This document shows positions 63,990 to 64,000 of a stretch of 64,000 nucleotides of DNA, piece after piece. Position 1 is the stretch's first letter, and the number at the start of each line of letters is the position of its first letter. Where the stretch lies: positions 3,100,001 to 3,164,000 of the forward strand of contig NZ_AP027292.1 in NCBI RefSeq assembly GCF_030295765.1. The letters run 5' to 3'. This DNA comes from Neptuniibacter halophilus (GTDB taxonomy: Bacteria > Pseudomonadota > Gammaproteobacteria > Pseudomonadales > Balneatricaceae). The translations under genes and the position numbers were made by a program. The notes under the pieces were generated by a model. The model did not search any database. It was not told the origin of the DNA and saw only the letters and a program-made list of their open reading frames with translations.

Positions 63990-64000
63990 TAACCTGTAAG

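Overview
The window reads as chromosomal DNA from a medium-GC marine-type gammaproteobacterium, most plausibly an Oceanospirillales/Oceanospirillaceae relative. This is inferred from gene content: Pseudomonas-like glycine betaine catabolism, a protocatechuate 4,5-cleavage pathway, TRAP and BCCT uptake systems, and codon-dense architecture. No rRNA, tRNA, CRISPR array or origin was recognised.

Layout. (1) 1-97 is the 3' end of gcvP, followed by hairpins and an intrinsic terminator. (2) 0.5-6.2 kb holds a LysR regulator divergent from an aldehyde dehydrogenase, an atypical M19 'dipeptidase', a BCCT transporter and a RidA protein. It looks like an uptake and catabolic cluster for an unidentified betaine-like or amino compound. 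(3) 6.2-26.9 kb is aromatic catabolism: ligAB, then ligJ-ligK-galD-ligI on the minus strand, a LysR regulator with two HTH domains, ligC, an aldo/keto reductase, a TRAP transporter whose large permease is frameshifted, a hemerythrin, azoR, and a fused gallate-type dioxygenase with its own regulators. Together these convert protocatechuate and gallate to pyruvate and oxaloacetate. (4) 27.0-32.9 kb is a tripartite RND efflux operon. (5) 32.9-39.1 kb is a mixed zone: an orphan protein, a cytochrome b/cytochrome c' pair, S-formylglutathione hydrolase, a VOC protein/LysR pair bracketed by ~160-bp palindromic repeats, and an EamA transporter. (6) 39.6-64 kb is glycine betaine/dimethylglycine/sarcosine catabolism: glyA-soxBDAG-purU, then sdaA, gbdR, an M19-like gene, a V4R-like gene, dgcA, dgcB and two ETF subunits. 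A GGDEF/EAL gene and an AT-rich islet (49.9-53.1 kb) interrupt this region. The islet carries an IS110 remnant, an FRG-domain gene and two small membrane proteins.

How they work together: DgcAB with its dedicated ETF demethylates dimethylglycine. SoxBDAG demethylates sarcosine to glycine and loads C1 units on tetrahydrofolate. GlyA makes serine, PurU releases formate, SdaA converts serine to pyruvate, and GbdR activates the set. FghA could help detoxify formaldehyde.

Most notable observations: two M19 paralogues in two different clusters lack the usual HxD metal ligands and bridging Glu; a tandem-HTH LysR protein; a probable dctM frameshift; a heptamer repeat covering the end of an AraC gene; T-N11-A dyads in four LysR intergenic regions; a DgcA cluster motif missing one Cys; GC-rich hairpins between genes of the catabolic operons; and TAACAAG stop signatures in the AT-rich islet that resemble integron cassette ends.
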